The notes: generated by a model not told the origin, from the sequence alone. DNA of 53,250 nucleotides from Bacteroidales bacterium (GCA_028709785.1 JAQUTK010000026.1:1-53250), one strand, 5' to 3'. Positions 32,908 to 43,220 are shown, numbered from the stretch's first letter. A program made the numbers and translations.

Positions 32908-35526
32908 TTAGAATTTAGCAAGTTCCAATACTTTATCGATTGCAGCAGTAATGCCTTCAGCATTTTTTCCACCGGCAGTCGCGAAATGAGCCTGACCACC
33001 GCCGCCACCTTGAATGAGTTTGGCAGCTTCCCGAACCAGGTTTGACGCATTTAATCCTCCGGCAACAAGATCGTCGCTCAACATCACCGTCAGTGAAGGT
33101 TTGTTGTCCACAACAGTACCTGCTACGAAGAAGAGCTTTTCGTGTACTTCTCCACGTATCTGGAAGGCGATGTCCTTTACGATATTGGGGTCAATTTCAG
33201 CATTGAACTTAAACACTTGGATGCCATTCATGATGACAGCCTTGCTTAGCACATGTTTCTTTATTTCTATCGCCTTTTCTTTCAGATAATCTTCTATCTG
33301 CTTTTTCAATTCTCCATTTTCTTCAATGGATTTCCGAATAGCCTGTTGAAGGTTAGGCACGTTGTTGAATAATGCTTTGAGTTCTTTGATAGAGTCAGAC
33401 ATCTCATAGACGCTATCTTCCATTGCCTGACCGGTAATTGCCTCAATACGACGAATACCTGCTGCTATCGAACTTTCACCCATGATCTTAAACATGCCGA
33501 TTTGTCCGGTAGCATGAATATGAACGCCACCACACAACTCAACGGAGGAACCAAAGCGTACCAGACGCACTTTATCGCCATATTTTTCACTGAACAGAGC
33601 CATCGCACCCATTGCTTTTGCTTCTTCGATTGGCATGTCGCGGTGTTCATCCAGCACGATATTCTCGCGGATCTTCTTGTTGACTTTCTTCTCCACCAGA
33701 CGAATCTCTTCCTCTGTCATCTTCTGAAAGTGTGAGAAGTCAAAACGAAGAACCTGAGGGGTAACCAGCGAACCTTTCTGTTCGACGTGTGTACCCAGTA
33801 CTTCACGTAAAGCTTCGTGGAGTAAGTGTGTCGCAGAGTGATTGCTTGCAGAATTGGCGCGGTCTTCTTTGTTGATCACAGCGCGGAACTCACCGGTAAT
33901 ATCTGCTGGAAGTTTCTCTGTAATATGTACAGCCAGGTTATTTTCCCGCTTTGTCGTAATGATCAGAGTTTTTTCCTCTCCATTCATTAACCAGCCGCTA
34001 TCTCCGGATTGTCCTCCCATCTCTCCATAGAAAGGGGTCGTGTCCAATACAATCTGGAAGAGCTCTTTATTCTTTTGTTTGATTTTACGGTATCTCAGAA
34101 TCCGGGCATCGCTCTCTTCAAAATCGTACCCGACAAATAGAGGATCCCCTTCCTTGATCACAATCCAGTCACCCGTTTCTACAGCAGCAGCGTTGCGTGC
34201 ACGCTCTTTCTGCTTTTGCATTTCAGCATTGAAACCTTCAGTATCAACAGTGAGGTTATTCTCTTTCAGTATTAATTCGGTTAAGTCCAAAGGAAAGCCA
34301 AAGGTGTCGTACAGTTCAAAAGCGTTTGCTCCTGAAATTTCTGTTTTTCCGGCAGCTTTCGTCTCTGCAATTGCTTTATCCAGTAACCGGATACCAGTAT
34401 CCAACGTCCGAAGAAAAGATTCTTCCTCTTCTTTAATTACTTTCAGAATCAACGTTTTCTGTGATTCAAGTTCAGGATAAGCATCTCCCATGGTCTCAAT
34501 CAGCACAGGAACCAGTTTGTATAAAAAGGCACGGTGTTGTCCGAGGAAGGTGTAACCGTAACGCACGGCACGACGAAGGATCCGGCGAATAACATAGCCT
34601 GCTTTTGCATTGGAGGGCAATTGTCCGTCGGTGATAGCGAAAGATATTGTACGAATATGGTCAGCAATAACCCGCATGGCCACATCCGCATCGGCTTTTT
34701 CTCCATATGTAAATCCGGCCATTCTTCCTATTTCCTGAATAATCGGTTGGAATACGTCGGTGTCATAGTTTGATGTTTTTCCTTGCAGCGCCATGCAAAG
34801 ACGTTCGAATCCCATTCCGGTATCAATAACTTTAGCGGGAAGTTCCTCTAACGAGCCGTCTGCTTTGCGGTTGAACTGCATGAATACCAGGTTCCATATT
34901 TCAACGACTTGCGGGTGGCTCTGATTGACGAGCGAGAGTCCGTCGACAACTTTCCGTTCTTCTTCAGAACGCAAGTCAATATGAATCTCGGAGCAAGGGC
35001 CGCAGGGGCCTGTATCGCCCATTTCCCAAAAGTTATCATGCTTGTTTCCATTGATGATATGATCTTTCGGAAGATATTGTTCCCAGTATCCGGCAGCTTC
35101 ATTATCTCTCTCCAGACCGTCTTCCGGACTACCTTCAAAGACAGTCGCATACAAACGTTCCGGATTCAGTTTGAGCTGATCAACCAGGTATTCCCAGGCA
35201 TAATCGATAGCATCTTTCTTGAAATAATCGCCAAAAGACCAGTTACCAAGCATTTCGAACATGGTGTGGTGGTACGTATCATGCCCTACCTCCTCCAAAT
35301 CATTGTGCTTTCCACTGACACGAAGACATTTCTGAGAGTCTGCGACACGTGCGTATTTTATAGGAACATTACCCAAAATAATATCCTTAAACTGGTTCAT
35401 TCCGGCATTTGTAAACATGAGAGTAGGATCATCTTTTACAACCATCGGAGCGGATGGTACGATGCGATGTTCCTTAGAAGCGAAAAACGTTTTAAACGAT
35501 TCGCGGGTTTCTTTGGCTGTTAGCAT
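32908..35526 (-). CDS. alaS: Alanine--tRNA ligase
   Basis: An 872-residue class II synthetase, full length for the family. N-terminal catalytic domain with [16 protein letters not shown] and [12 protein letters not shown]; motif 3 region near [11 protein letters not shown]; editing domain with the HSATHLLH and [13 protein letters not shown] zinc-type motifs; C-terminal DHHA1/C-Ala domain ending in [14 protein letters not shown]. All parts are present without frame breaks. It charges tRNA-Ala and clears mischarged Ser/Gly. It has its own promoter element back to back with that of the M23 gene. Confidence 0.97.
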   Translation of the reverse strand: MLTAKETRESFKTFFASKEHRIVPSAPMVVKDDPTLMFTNAGMNQFKDIILGNVPIKYARVADSQKCLRVSGKHNDLEEVGHDTYHHTMFEMLGNWSFGDYFKKDAIDYAWEYLVDQLKLNPERLYATVFEGSPEDGLERDNEAAGYWEQYLPKDHIINGNKHDNFWEMGDTGPCGPCSEIHIDLRSEEERKVVDGLSLVNQSHPQVVEIWNLVFMQFNRKADGSLEELPAKVIDTGMGFERLCMALQGKTSNYDTDVFQPIIQEIGRMAGFTYGEKADADVAMRVIADHIRTISFAITDGQLPSNAKAGYVIRRILRRAVRYGYTFLGQHRAFLYKLVPVLIETMGDAYPELESQKTLILKVIKEEEESFLRTLDTGIRLLDKAIAETKAAGKTEISGANAFELYDTFGFPLDLTELILKENNLTVDTEGFNAEMQKQKERARNAAAVETGDWIVIKEGDPLFVGYDFEESDARILRYRKIKQKNKELFQIVLDTTPFYGEMGGQSGDSGWLMNGEEKTLIITTKRENNLAVHITEKLPADITGEFRAVINKEDRANSASNHSATHLLHEALREVLGTHVEQKGSLVTPQVLRFDFSHFQKMTEEEIRLVEKKVNKKIRENIVLDEHRDMPIEEAKAMGAMALFSEKYGDKVRLVRFGSSVELCGGVHIHATGQIGMFKIMGESSIAAGIRRIEAITGQAMEDSVYEMSDSIKELKALFNNVPNLQQAIRKSIEENGELKKQIEDYLKEKAIEIKKHVLSKAVIMNGIQVFKFNAEIDPNIVKDIAFQIRGEVHEKLFFVAGTVVDNKPSLTVMLSDDLVAGGLNASNLVREAAKLIQGGGGGQAHFATAGGKNAEGITAAIDKVLELAKF

Positions 35527-35566
35527 ATTGATTTTAAATCTGTCGCGTTAATTTACTAAAAAACAA

Positions 35567-35597
35567 TTTGCAAAGGTAGTCCATTTTATTACATTTG
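35567..35597 (+). promoter_or_regulatory. Promoter of M23 peptidase-MerR operon
   Basis: TTTG at 35567-35570, a 19-base spacer and TACATTTG at 35590-35597: a full match to the Bacteroidota consensus. The start codon is 21 bases downstream. Confidence 0.8.
35571..35578 (-). promoter_or_regulatory. -7 element (TACCTTTG) for alaS
   Basis: Minus-strand TACCTTTG, exact consensus, 45 bases before the alaS start. It lies within the spacer of the plus-strand M23 promoter, so the two divergent promoters overlap. Its own -33 box is not evident. Confidence 0.5.
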
Positions 35598-35617
35598 TCG
35601 CTAATAACTATTTAAAA

Positions 35618-36592
35618 ATGGCAAAAAAGCGCATTCACTACTTCTGGAACCCTGAGACTCTGAGCTTTGAGCGAATTTATACTTCGTTTCGGGACAGGCT
35701 TTTTTTCGGATTAAGACATCTGCTTGTAGCAGGTATGGGAGGCTTGGTTGTGCTCGCATTGATAAATTTGTTTTTTGATTCTCCACGTGTAAAGAGCCTT
35801 AAAGAAGAAAATGACCGTCTTCAAACTCAGTATGAATTACTCTCTCGCCGCGTCGAACATGCGTACGAAATCTTGGATGATATTCAGGAACGTGATAATA
35901 ACTTTTACAGAGCCTTATTGCATGCAGAGCCAATATCATCTTCCATACGGAAAGGCTCCTTTGCCGGTACCGAACGGTATGACTCCCTGAAGGACTTGTC
36001 GAGTGCCCGATTGGTAATAGGAGCTTCGCAACAAGTGGATATGCTGCGAAAACAACTGTATGTACAGTCTCAGTCGTTTGATGAGTTAGTCGGTATATTA
36101 AAGGAGAATGAGTCTTTTCAGAAATGTGTCCCGGCCATTCAACCCCTCAAAAACAAAGACCTTAAACAGACGGCATCCGGTTTCGGTGTGCGGCTTGACC
36201 CTATTTACGGGACTCCCCGTTTCCATTCCGGCATGGATTTTACAGCGAAAAGAGGAACCGAGGTATATGCCACAGGAGATGGTGTAGTAGTACAGGCTGC
36301 ACGTGATGGAGGCTACGGCAACTGTATTATCGTCAATCATGGGTTTGGATATCAGACTATGTATGCTCATCTTGATTCGTATAATGTGAAGAACGGAGCC
36401 AAGGTGACGCGTGGACAAGTCATAGGTTTTGTCGGTGATACAGGAAAGGCAACTGGTGTTCATTTGCATTATGAAGTTCACTATAATGGGAAAACAGTTA
36501 ACCCGGCCAACTACTACTATATGGATCTCACTCCGGAGGAGTATGACATAATGGTAGAGATGGCTGCTAATTCAGGACACGTCTATGACTAA
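35618..36592 (+). CDS. M23 family peptidase (membrane-anchored LytM endopeptidase)
   Basis: A 324-residue protein: cytoplasmic N-terminus (NPETLSFERIY), one membrane helix (about 33-53), a coiled coil (56-95) and a C-terminal LytM domain. The zinc site is complete: His203 and Asp207 in HSGMD, His251 in YAHLDS, and His284 in HLHYEVH (His282 catalytic), so it should cleave peptidoglycan cross-links rather than act only as an activator. It follows its own promoter and overlaps a MerR-type regulator gene by eight bases, so the two are cotranslated. Confidence 0.93.
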   Translation: MAKKRIHYFWNPETLSFERIYTSFRDRLFFGLRHLLVAGMGGLVVLALINLFFDSPRVKSLKEENDRLQTQYELLSRRVEHAYEILDDIQERDNNFYRALLHAEPISSSIRKGSFAGTERYDSLKDLSSARLVIGASQQVDMLRKQLYVQSQSFDELVGILKENESFQKCVPAIQPLKNKDLKQTASGFGVRLDPIYGTPRFHSGMDFTAKRGTEVYATGDGVVVQAARDGGYGNCIIVNHGFGYQTMYAHLDSYNVKNGAKVTRGQVIGFVGDTGKATGVHLHYEVHYNGKTVNPANYYYMDLTPEEYDIMVEMAANSGHVYD

Positions 36593-36944
36593 AAAATTGT
36601 ATTACTCAATTGGAGAAGTTGCACGTAAATTTGATGTCAACGAATCCTTGCTTCGTTTTTGGGAAAAAGAGTTTGATTGTATCAATCCCAAGAAAAGCCC
36701 GAAAGGTACCCGGCTATATCAGGATGAGGATATTAAGAATATCGAACTGGTATATCACCTCGTTAAAGAGAAAGGTATGACTATTGAAGGAGCCAGAAAC
36801 AGGCTGAAAGGGAATAAGGAGACTGCGGCTCAGACGTACGAAGTGGTGTCAAGACTTCAGGCTATTCGCGAAGAACTGTTGTTAATCAAAGCTGAGTTTG
36901 AGCAGCTGCCGGAAGAGTCAACTCCTATTTCTCAACCCGAATAA
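36585..36944 (+). CDS. MerR family transcriptional regulator
   Basis: A 119-residue protein. The N-terminal winged helix-turn-helix is typical (YSIGEVARKFDVNESLLRFW, residues about 7-26, then KGTRLYQDEDI). A short coiled-coil dimerisation helix ends the protein; there is no effector-binding domain. MerR proteins distort spaced operators; target and signal are unknown. It begins inside the M23 gene and its end overlaps the convergent rel/spoT gene by 20 bases. Confidence 0.92.
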   Translation: MTKKLYYSIGEVARKFDVNESLLRFWEKEFDCINPKKSPKGTRLYQDEDIKNIELVYHLVKEKGMTIEGARNRLKGNKETAAQTYEVVSRLQAIREELLLIKAEFEQLPEESTPISQPE

Positions 36945-39204
36945 CCGATTGCACATTACTTAGTTCCTGCAACTTGTTACAGAGCGTACTGATATCATCT
37001 ACGTTTTGGACAACCAGTTTTAACTTTCCGGTAAACATGCCATCGTTACTTTCAAACATTACTTTCAGAATGTTTACGGACTGATCTTCTGAGATGATTT
37101 GCGTGATTTGGTGTAATACTCCCACACCGCTGTCAAATCCTTTGATTTCAATGTTTGCGGCAAAACTGCTTGATGTCGTACTTGGCCATTCTACAGAGAG
37201 CAAACGGTCGCCGAAGCTGCTTTTTATTTTGAGCGCTTCAGGGCAATCTCTCCGATGTACAATTACTTGTCCGTTAGGGTCGATAATCCCTAAGACTTCA
37301 TCGCCCGGGATCGGATTGCAACATAGAGCCAATATATAATTCTTGGTGTTATTGTCGTCAGTCAGTAAGTAAGTCTTTTTGGGATCTATCTTTCTGTCCA
37401 GAAGTTGATTTTGCGGCTCATCCTGTGTTTTATCGCTCTTGTTGCCAATGCTAAATCTCTTCAGATAGCGTGAGAATCTATTTTTTCCTTGTTCTTTCAT
37501 AAGACTCTCCATCTTGGCATCAAGACGGATTTCGCCTTCTCCGATTTTGTAGAAGAGCTCTTCTTTATTGTCCAGCTTAAGATTTTGTATAACACTATTG
37601 ATGATTTCATCCGTTTTAGTGATACTGTGCTCTTCCATATACTCTTGAAGCAACTTCTCACCGGCATTGATCGTTGTGCGTCTTTCCTTGCGAAGGAACA
37701 GTCTGATCTTCGCACGGGCTTTGGCTGTGGTGACAAAGTTTAACCATTCCGGTTGTGGTGACTGCACTTTCGATGTGATAATCTCCACCTGATCGCCTCC
37801 TTCCAGTTTGTGACTCAGCGGCACAAGTTTGTGGTTGACCTTGGCTCCAATGCAATGAGTCCCCAGGTCTTCATGCAAAGAGAAAGCGAAATCAAGTGCG
37901 GTCGCTCCATGAGGCAACGTTTTAATATCTCCTTTTGGTGTAAAGACAAAGATTTCTGAGGCAAACAGATTCAGTTTGATGGTATCCAGAAAGTCGATGG
38001 CATTTGGTTCGGGATTTTCCAGTATTTCACGAATGGTCTCGATCCATTTGTCCAGCTCATTTTCTTTCTTTGTTTCGATCTCACTAGAGGAGTCCGCACA
38101 TCTCTCTTTGTATTTCCAGTGTGCGGCAACTCCTTTTTCAGCAATGTCATCCATCCGCTTACTGCGGATCTGAACTTCAATCCACTGTCCTTTTGGTCCC
38201 ATGACAGTAATGTGCAATGCCTGATATCCATTTGCTTTAGGAGTACTTACCCAGTCTCTGGTACGGTCAGGATGCACTTGGTATATGTCAGTAATCAGAG
38301 AATAAATATCCCAACAGATATCTTTATCCGAGGAGTTTCCTTCTGAACCGAAGGTAATACGGACCGCCAGTATATCATAGATCTCTTCAAAAGGGACTTT
38401 CTTATTTTGCATTTTTTCCCAGATGGAGTAGACAGACTTGACGCGCGCATCAAGTTTGAAATCAATGCTGGTCTTTTTGAGTTTTTCTTCAATCGGAGTG
38501 ATGAAATTCGTATAAAGTTCATTCCGGTTTTGTTCGGTCTGAGACAGTTTTTGTTGAATCTCCGCATAGATAGCGGGATGTTCATATTTGAAACTCAGAT
38601 CTTCCAGTTCGGTCTTGATGGCATAAAGTCCCAGACGATGGGAGAGTGGCGCATATATATAAAGCGTCTCGCCCGCAATCTTATATTGTTTATTGGGCAA
38701 CATCGAACCCAAAGTTCGCATGTTGTGGAGACGATCTGCAATCTTAATCAAGATGACACGGATGTCTTCCGACATGGTAAGCAGCAGATGTTTGAAGTTT
38801 TCAGCCTGTTTGGATGCCTGGTCACCGAAGATTCCTCCTGATATTTTGGTGAGACCATCCACAATGGAGGCAATCTTCTCTCCAAATTCGTTTTCGATAT
38901 CTTCTACTGTGAAGTTTGTGTCTTCGACCACATCATGAAGAAGCGCTGCACATATTGAAGTTGACCCCATGCCAATCTCTTTCGAAACGATCCGGGAGAC
39001 AGCCAGAGGGTGCATGATATACGGCTCACCTGAACGGCGTTTTACACCTTTGTGCGCATTATTAGCGAAGTTGAAAGCCTTTGTTATCTTTTCAACTTTC
39101 TTTCGGTGGTTTGAGCTCAGGTAGTCATTGAGGAGTCCTTCAAACTCTTGTTGAATGATCTCCTCATCACGTTTCTCTATTTCTTCAGCAGTCATTTCCA
39201 TCAT
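36925..39204 (-). CDS. spoT: Bifunctional (p)ppGpp synthetase/hydrolase (Rel/SpoT)
   Basis: A 759-residue long RSH enzyme that makes and degrades (p)ppGpp. The HD hydrolase domain shows His51, His65 (MHPLAV) and His90-Asp91 (LLHDVVEDT); the synthetase domain follows (YDILAVRITF, then TPKANGYQALHITVMG). TGS (VFTPKGDIKTLPHGATALDFAF), the zinc-finger-like segment with CCNPIPGDEV and HRRDCPEA, and a C-terminal ACT domain (IEIKGFDSGVGVLHQI) complete it. Both active sites look intact. It ends the run parA-parB-DUF5683-mltD-like-spoT and starts 11 bases after the lytic transglycosylase gene. Confidence 0.96.
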   Translation of the reverse strand: MMEMTAEEIEKRDEEIIQQEFEGLLNDYLSSNHRKKVEKITKAFNFANNAHKGVKRRSGEPYIMHPLAVSRIVSKEIGMGSTSICAALLHDVVEDTNFTVEDIENEFGEKIASIVDGLTKISGGIFGDQASKQAENFKHLLLTMSEDIRVILIKIADRLHNMRTLGSMLPNKQYKIAGETLYIYAPLSHRLGLYAIKTELEDLSFKYEHPAIYAEIQQKLSQTEQNRNELYTNFITPIEEKLKKTSIDFKLDARVKSVYSIWEKMQNKKVPFEEIYDILAVRITFGSEGNSSDKDICWDIYSLITDIYQVHPDRTRDWVSTPKANGYQALHITVMGPKGQWIEVQIRSKRMDDIAEKGVAAHWKYKERCADSSSEIETKKENELDKWIETIREILENPEPNAIDFLDTIKLNLFASEIFVFTPKGDIKTLPHGATALDFAFSLHEDLGTHCIGAKVNHKLVPLSHKLEGGDQVEIITSKVQSPQPEWLNFVTTAKARAKIRLFLRKERRTTINAGEKLLQEYMEEHSITKTDEIINSVIQNLKLDNKEELFYKIGEGEIRLDAKMESLMKEQGKNRFSRYLKRFSIGNKSDKTQDEPQNQLLDRKIDPKKTYLLTDDNNTKNYILALCCNPIPGDEVLGIIDPNGQVIVHRRDCPEALKIKSSFGDRLLSVEWPSTTSSSFAANIEIKGFDSGVGVLHQITQIISEDQSVNILKVMFESNDGMFTGKLKLVVQNVDDISTLCNKLQELSNVQSVIRVEK

Positions 39205-39215
39205 AGGGTATATTC

Positions 39216-40508
39216 TTAACCTTTATATAAAACAAGCCGTTGTCCTATATTAATACGGGTATTTCTCAAATTATTCCAGTTTTTGAGCTGATTTACCGTT
39301 ACATGGTATTTTTCTGCGATCTGGGAAAGAGTTTCACCGGACCTAACTTTGTGGAAAGTCTTAATTCCTGGAATACTGCCTTGGCTTTTACTATATGCGG
39401 CCGGCTCTACTGTTGTGCGGTTTACCAACAATTCGGATTGATGGTAATTACAGATTGAGTCTTGCATTTCAATAAAGTTATATGCACATGTCATTGGTAG
39501 GCGCAGCATACAATTATAGTTCTCACCTCCGGGAATAATATCTTTTTTGTACTGAGGGTTTAAAGAACGCAGTTCATCTATCGGGATATCCAATACATCG
39601 GCTACTTGCTGGAGATGAATCCGGGTTTTTACCTCAATTGTATCTGATGAGTAGGAGAGATCAGCCGTTACCGGACATATATTATGATCACAATAGTAGC
39701 TCATTACATAGTTTGCCGCAATAAAAGCCGGAAGATATCCACGTGTTTCCTTCGGCAGATAGTTATAAATTTCCCAGAAATCTTTCTTACCTCCCGATCG
39801 CTTGATTGCTTTATTCACATTACCGGGCCCACAGTTGTAGGCAGAGATAGCCAGGTTCCAGTCCTGATAAATCTCATACAGGTCTTTCAGATATCTTATA
39901 GCAGCATGCGTTGATTTTACCGGATCTCTCCGTTCATCGACCAGACTATTACACTCCAAACCATATATTTTACCTGTTCCCAGCATAAATTGCCAGAGTC
40001 CGGTTGCTCCTGCACGTGATACAGCTTTGGGGTTCAGGGCTGATTCAATAACCGGAAGATATTTTAATTCATGCGGCATATCATTCGCATCCAATTCCTG
40101 CTCAAAGAGAGGGAAATAGTATTCGCCCATGCCCAGCATGTATTGTACCAGACTGCGGCGTCTGTTCGTGTACACATCAATAAAGGAGCGAACGATCTGG
40201 TTATATGGCATTTCAATAATCGTAGGAAGTTCAGAGAGTCTTTGAATGTAATCTTCATCACTGAAGAGAGGATTTTCCTCTCTGGAGAGGCAATCCTGAT
40301 TATTTATGACCTGCTGTCTGATTGTCCAGCTGCACAGAAGACTATCTATATTGGAGTCACTCAGACTTTCCGGAAGGACAACAGATTCGTCTCGAATGGT
40401 GTCCTTTGCCTTTACTATCTTATTCTCTTTATCAGGAGTCTCGGCCCACAAGGTGGTGACACTGATAAACATCGAAAACAGAACAGTGTAAATGCGTGAA
40501 TTGTTCAT
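39216..40508 (-). CDS. Membrane-bound lytic murein transglycosylase (MltD-like) with LysM
   Basis: A ~430-residue exported enzyme that cleaves peptidoglycan glycan strands. Signal peptide MNNSRIYTVLFSMFISVTTLWA from the ATG at 40508; the frame goes on to 40547 but would overlap the preceding gene. The SLT domain shows the catalytic Glu in PVIESALNPKA, then SRAGATGLWQFM and ISAYNCGPGNVNKA. A segment of the DUF/LysM-like type follows, and a clear C-terminal LysM domain (KVRSGETLSQIAEKY ... IGQRLVLY). It lies in the chromosome-partition/ppGpp gene run, 20 bases after DUF5683. Confidence 0.92.
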   Translation of the reverse strand: MNNSRIYTVLFSMFISVTTLWAETPDKENKIVKAKDTIRDESVVLPESLSDSNIDSLLCSWTIRQQVINNQDCLSREENPLFSDEDYIQRLSELPTIIEMPYNQIVRSFIDVYTNRRRSLVQYMLGMGEYYFPLFEQELDANDMPHELKYLPVIESALNPKAVSRAGATGLWQFMLGTGKIYGLECNSLVDERRDPVKSTHAAIRYLKDLYEIYQDWNLAISAYNCGPGNVNKAIKRSGGKKDFWEIYNYLPKETRGYLPAFIAANYVMSYYCDHNICPVTADLSYSSDTIEVKTRIHLQQVADVLDIPIDELRSLNPQYKKDIIPGGENYNCMLRLPMTCAYNFIEMQDSICNYHQSELLVNRTTVEPAAYSKSQGSIPGIKTFHKVRSGETLSQIAEKYHVTVNQLKNWNNLRNTRINIGQRLVLYKG

Positions 40509-40528
40509 AATTAGCATGCTTTTTCTCA

Positions 40529-41329
40529 TTAATACGTAAAACTGCATCGAAACCCAATCATGTTATCATATTGGGATACCCTCTGCATCGTCGGTTCCAC
40601 TCGTAGGGAGAGATCCGGCGAAATATCAAAATCATACAATTGGGCATCTACATAGGCATCAAGAACACTCAGTAAATAGACCCCAACCATTCCGATGACG
40701 CTTAAATCACGTGAGCGGCGGAAATAATCATTTTTCCTCTTAAAAGTACTTTTAAGCCACGAAGCATCATAATCAGTTTCTTTTTTCCCGGGAGGTAAGA
40801 AGTTGATGTAACTTTTTGTTGCCGGGTTGTCATCCATCAGATCCCGATAGGCAATGGAATAATCCTTATAATACTTATTATTCCACGAGATCGCATAAGT
40901 CAGCGCCATAAATCCGCCATAAAACAGCGGCAGTTTCCAGTACTTCCGATTATAGATCTGTCCGAGTCCCGGAAAAATGACCGCTCTCCATGCAGCAGTC
41001 GAAGGATCCGGTTTGAAATTATCAAATAACAGACTGTCAGTTTGCAAAGATAACAGAGAATCTGTTTTATACTTCAAAATAGTGGAATCATTTTTTTGCC
41101 TTAACTCATTTGATAACATTATTCCCCCATAGGATGAGTTGGAAGCTTTTGTGTCAACAGAGGCCGAATCTTTCTGTGTGACAGGAGCAACAGCACCGGA
41201 ATCTTTTGGTAATATCAGGCTTAACGAGTCCGTAGACTGACCACGCGACGGTATTGCTATCAGGATCAGACAGCAAAGTATCCACTTGGCAAGTCCCCGT
41301 GAATTCGTATGTAAAATAATTTTGTTCAA
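40529..41329 (-). CDS. DUF5683 domain protein (exported, membrane-linked)
   Basis: A 266-residue protein with an N-terminal hydrophobic signal (residues 13-30) and a central DUF5683 motif (AVIFPGLGQIYNRKYWKLPLFYGG) containing a hydrophobic segment, then WNNKYYKDYSIAYRDL. DUF5683 proteins are restricted to Bacteroidota and are regularly placed between parB and a lytic transglycosylase gene, as here. The cell-envelope location is likely; function is unknown. It lies 14 bases after parB. Confidence 0.88.
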   Translation of the reverse strand: MNKIILHTNSRGLAKWILCCLILIAIPSRGQSTDSLSLILPKDSGAVAPVTQKDSASVDTKASNSSYGGIMLSNELRQKNDSTILKYKTDSLLSLQTDSLLFDNFKPDPSTAAWRAVIFPGLGQIYNRKYWKLPLFYGGFMALTYAISWNNKYYKDYSIAYRDLMDDNPATKSYINFLPPGKKETDYDASWLKSTFKRKNDYFRRSRDLSVIGMVGVYLLSVLDAYVDAQLYDFDISPDLSLRVEPTMQRVSQYDNMIGFRCSFTY

Positions 41330-41343
41330 TCGCTTCTGAATTA

Positions 41344-42216
41344 TTATTTTAATGTATCCAGTATCTTCAGGATTCTTTCAAGTTCTTTCTCCGATTTGAA
41401 AGCGATGGAGATAGTTCCCTTCCCCTTGTCATTACATTTTAGACTGACAGAACTGTTGAAGAAGTTGGAAAGATGTTCGCTTAGAATTTTGAAATCTTCC
41501 GGACTCTTTTGAGTTGTGGAAGCAGATGAAGGGAGCGTATCCCCTTTTTGTATTTTGCGTACAAGCTCTTCTACTTTCCGTACAGACAATCCCTCTTTTT
41601 CAATTCTTTCATACAAAGAAAGTTGCATCTTCGGATCTTCCACTGTGATTAACGCGCGGGCGTGGCCCATGTCAATGAGCTTATTCTTCAGACCCAACTG
41701 AATGACAGCCGGCAACTTCAGCAATCGTACATAATTGGCAATTGTCGTCCGCTTTTTCCCCAAACGGTCGCTGAGCGATTCCTGTGTCATCTGATATTGG
41801 TCCAATAGTTTCTGATACGCCAATGCTATTTCAATCGCATTCAGATCTTCGCGTTGAATGTTTTCAATCAGCGCCATTTCCATGACACTGTCATCATCGG
41901 CCGTCTTTACATAAGCAGGAATTGTTCTCTTTCCGGCAAGCAGAGAAGCGCGGTAACGCCGTTCACCTACAATAATCTGGTAATTGTCATCAGCCAGTTT
42001 ACGTAATGTGATGGGCTGTATAATACCTAATTGTCTGATTGAAACAGCAAGCTCATTCAGAGCATCTTCATCAAAATTTGTTCGGGGTTGATCCGGATTG
42101 GGATGAATCTTCGTAATATCCACTTCATTGATCGAAGACGATCCCTCTGTAGTAACGGGATTTGTGTCAAGAAGAGCATCCAGCCCTCTACCTAAAACCA
42201 TTCTCTTATCGGCCAT
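41344..42216 (-). CDS. parB: Chromosome partitioning protein ParB
   Basis: A 290-residue ParB. The N-terminal domain has the CTP-binding box VGERRYRAS and IQPITLR; a helix-turn-helix follows (MTQESLSDRLGKKRTTIANYVRLL); the C-terminal dimerisation domain ends the protein. ParB spreads from parS sites as a CTP-dependent clamp and loads SMC. The parA stop and parB start are separated by one base. No confident parS site was found in the window. Confidence 0.95.
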   Translation of the reverse strand: MADKRMVLGRGLDALLDTNPVTTEGSSSINEVDITKIHPNPDQPRTNFDEDALNELAVSIRQLGIIQPITLRKLADDNYQIIVGERRYRASLLAGKRTIPAYVKTADDDSVMEMALIENIQREDLNAIEIALAYQKLLDQYQMTQESLSDRLGKKRTTIANYVRLLKLPAVIQLGLKNKLIDMGHARALITVEDPKMQLSLYERIEKEGLSVRKVEELVRKIQKGDTLPSSASTTQKSPEDFKILSEHLSNFFNSSVSLKCNDKGKGTISIAFKSEKELERILKILDTLK

Positions 42217-42217
42217 A

Positions 42218-42982
42218 TTATTTGTTTCTTTCTATCAGTTCTTTTGCCAGCTGCATGTGATTGAGCGAACCACGTGAATCGGCATCATACAGTAACACAG
42301 GCTTTCCATATCCCGGAGCCTCGCTTAACTTGATGTTTCGTTGAATAACAGTATTGAATACCAGTTCGCGGAAATGCTTCTTCACTTCTTCATAAACCTG
42401 ATTTGCGAGGCGAAGACGGGAGTCATACATGGTAAGCAGGAAACCTTCAATTTCCAGTTCCGGATTCAGCTTTGTCTTGATAATCTTTATCGTGTTCAGC
42501 AGTTTGCTGATACCTTCCAGAGCAAAGTATTCACATTGAACAGGGATAATAACAGAATTGGCTGCAGTCAACGCATTCAAGGTAATCAGTCCCAAGGAAG
42601 GCGAACAGTCAATCAATATGAAATCATAACTGTCTTTTAGAGGAGCCAGTATCTTTTTGAGGATTGTTTCTCTGTTGGGTAATTGAAGCATTTCTATTTC
42701 AGCACCTACCAGATCAATGTGTGAAGGTATGATATCCAGGCCTTCGATCTCTGTATGCATGATAGCGTTTGCAGCAGGTAATTGGTTCATCAGACATTCG
42801 TAAATAGTCGTTTCCAATTTGCGGATATCAATTCCTAATCCCGAAGATGCGTTTGCCTGTGGGTCTGCGTCAATAACCAATACTTTCTTTTCAAAAGCAG
42901 ATAAAGAAGCAGCCAGGTTGATTGTAGTGGTGGTTTTTCCCACTCCTCCTTTTTGATTAGATAAAGAAATTATTTTTCCCAT
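42218..42982 (-). CDS. parA: Chromosome partitioning ATPase ParA (Soj)
   Basis: A 254-residue ParA/MinD-family ATPase. The deviant Walker A KGGVGKTT lies at residues 11-18 and the LIDCSPSLG Walker B further on. The frame extends to 43078 but the family N-terminus MGKIISLSNQKGGVGKTT fixes the ATG at 42982. It lacks the N-terminal HTH of plasmid ParA proteins, as expected for the chromosomal type. It leads the parA-parB-DUF5683-mltD-like-spoT run on the minus strand. Confidence 0.96.
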   Translation of the reverse strand: MGKIISLSNQKGGVGKTTTTINLAASLSAFEKKVLVIDADPQANASSGLGIDIRKLETTIYECLMNQLPAANAIMHTEIEGLDIIPSHIDLVGAEIEMLQLPNRETILKKILAPLKDSYDFILIDCSPSLGLITLNALTAANSVIIPVQCEYFALEGISKLLNTIKIIKTKLNPELEIEGFLLTMYDSRLRLANQVYEEVKKHFRELVFNTVIQRNIKLSEAPGYGKPVLLYDADSRGSLNHMQLAKELIERNK

Positions 42983-43192
42983 GAGATAAAACTGAATTAT
43001 AGGGCAAAATAAGCAATAATCTTCCAAGCGGCAAACAAAAAAATCAAAACAATGAGCCGATTGTTCATAAGTCGTCATTTTGGTTAAAATATTAAAATGC
43101 TATTTCCCTGCTGTTTACATCGATGAGATGCACAAGGGTGACTTCTACGCAATAAAAGTGAATCACATAAACCATTCTTGAGAAATCTTCTT

Positions 43193-43200
43193 TATATTTG
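43193..43200 (+). promoter_or_regulatory. -7 element (TATATTTG) for the DUF6057-TolB-like pair
   Basis: An exact TAnnTTTG match 20 bases before the start codon; the -33 box is not evident. The ~240-base gap between parA and this gene holds nothing else that I recognise. Confidence 0.5.
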
Positions 43201-43220
43201 CATGTTTTACGAAAAACAGG

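Noticed and set aside
32908..35526. Several plus-strand frames opposite alaS (up to 204 residues)
   Set aside because: Antisense shadows of a full-length conserved gene.
43203..43218. TGTTTTACGAAAAACA, resembling a parS site next to parA
   Set aside because: It differs from the TGTTTCACGTGAAACA consensus at three positions, including the core, and the central four bases are not palindromic. Several CACGTG cores elsewhere in the window lack the flanking arms.
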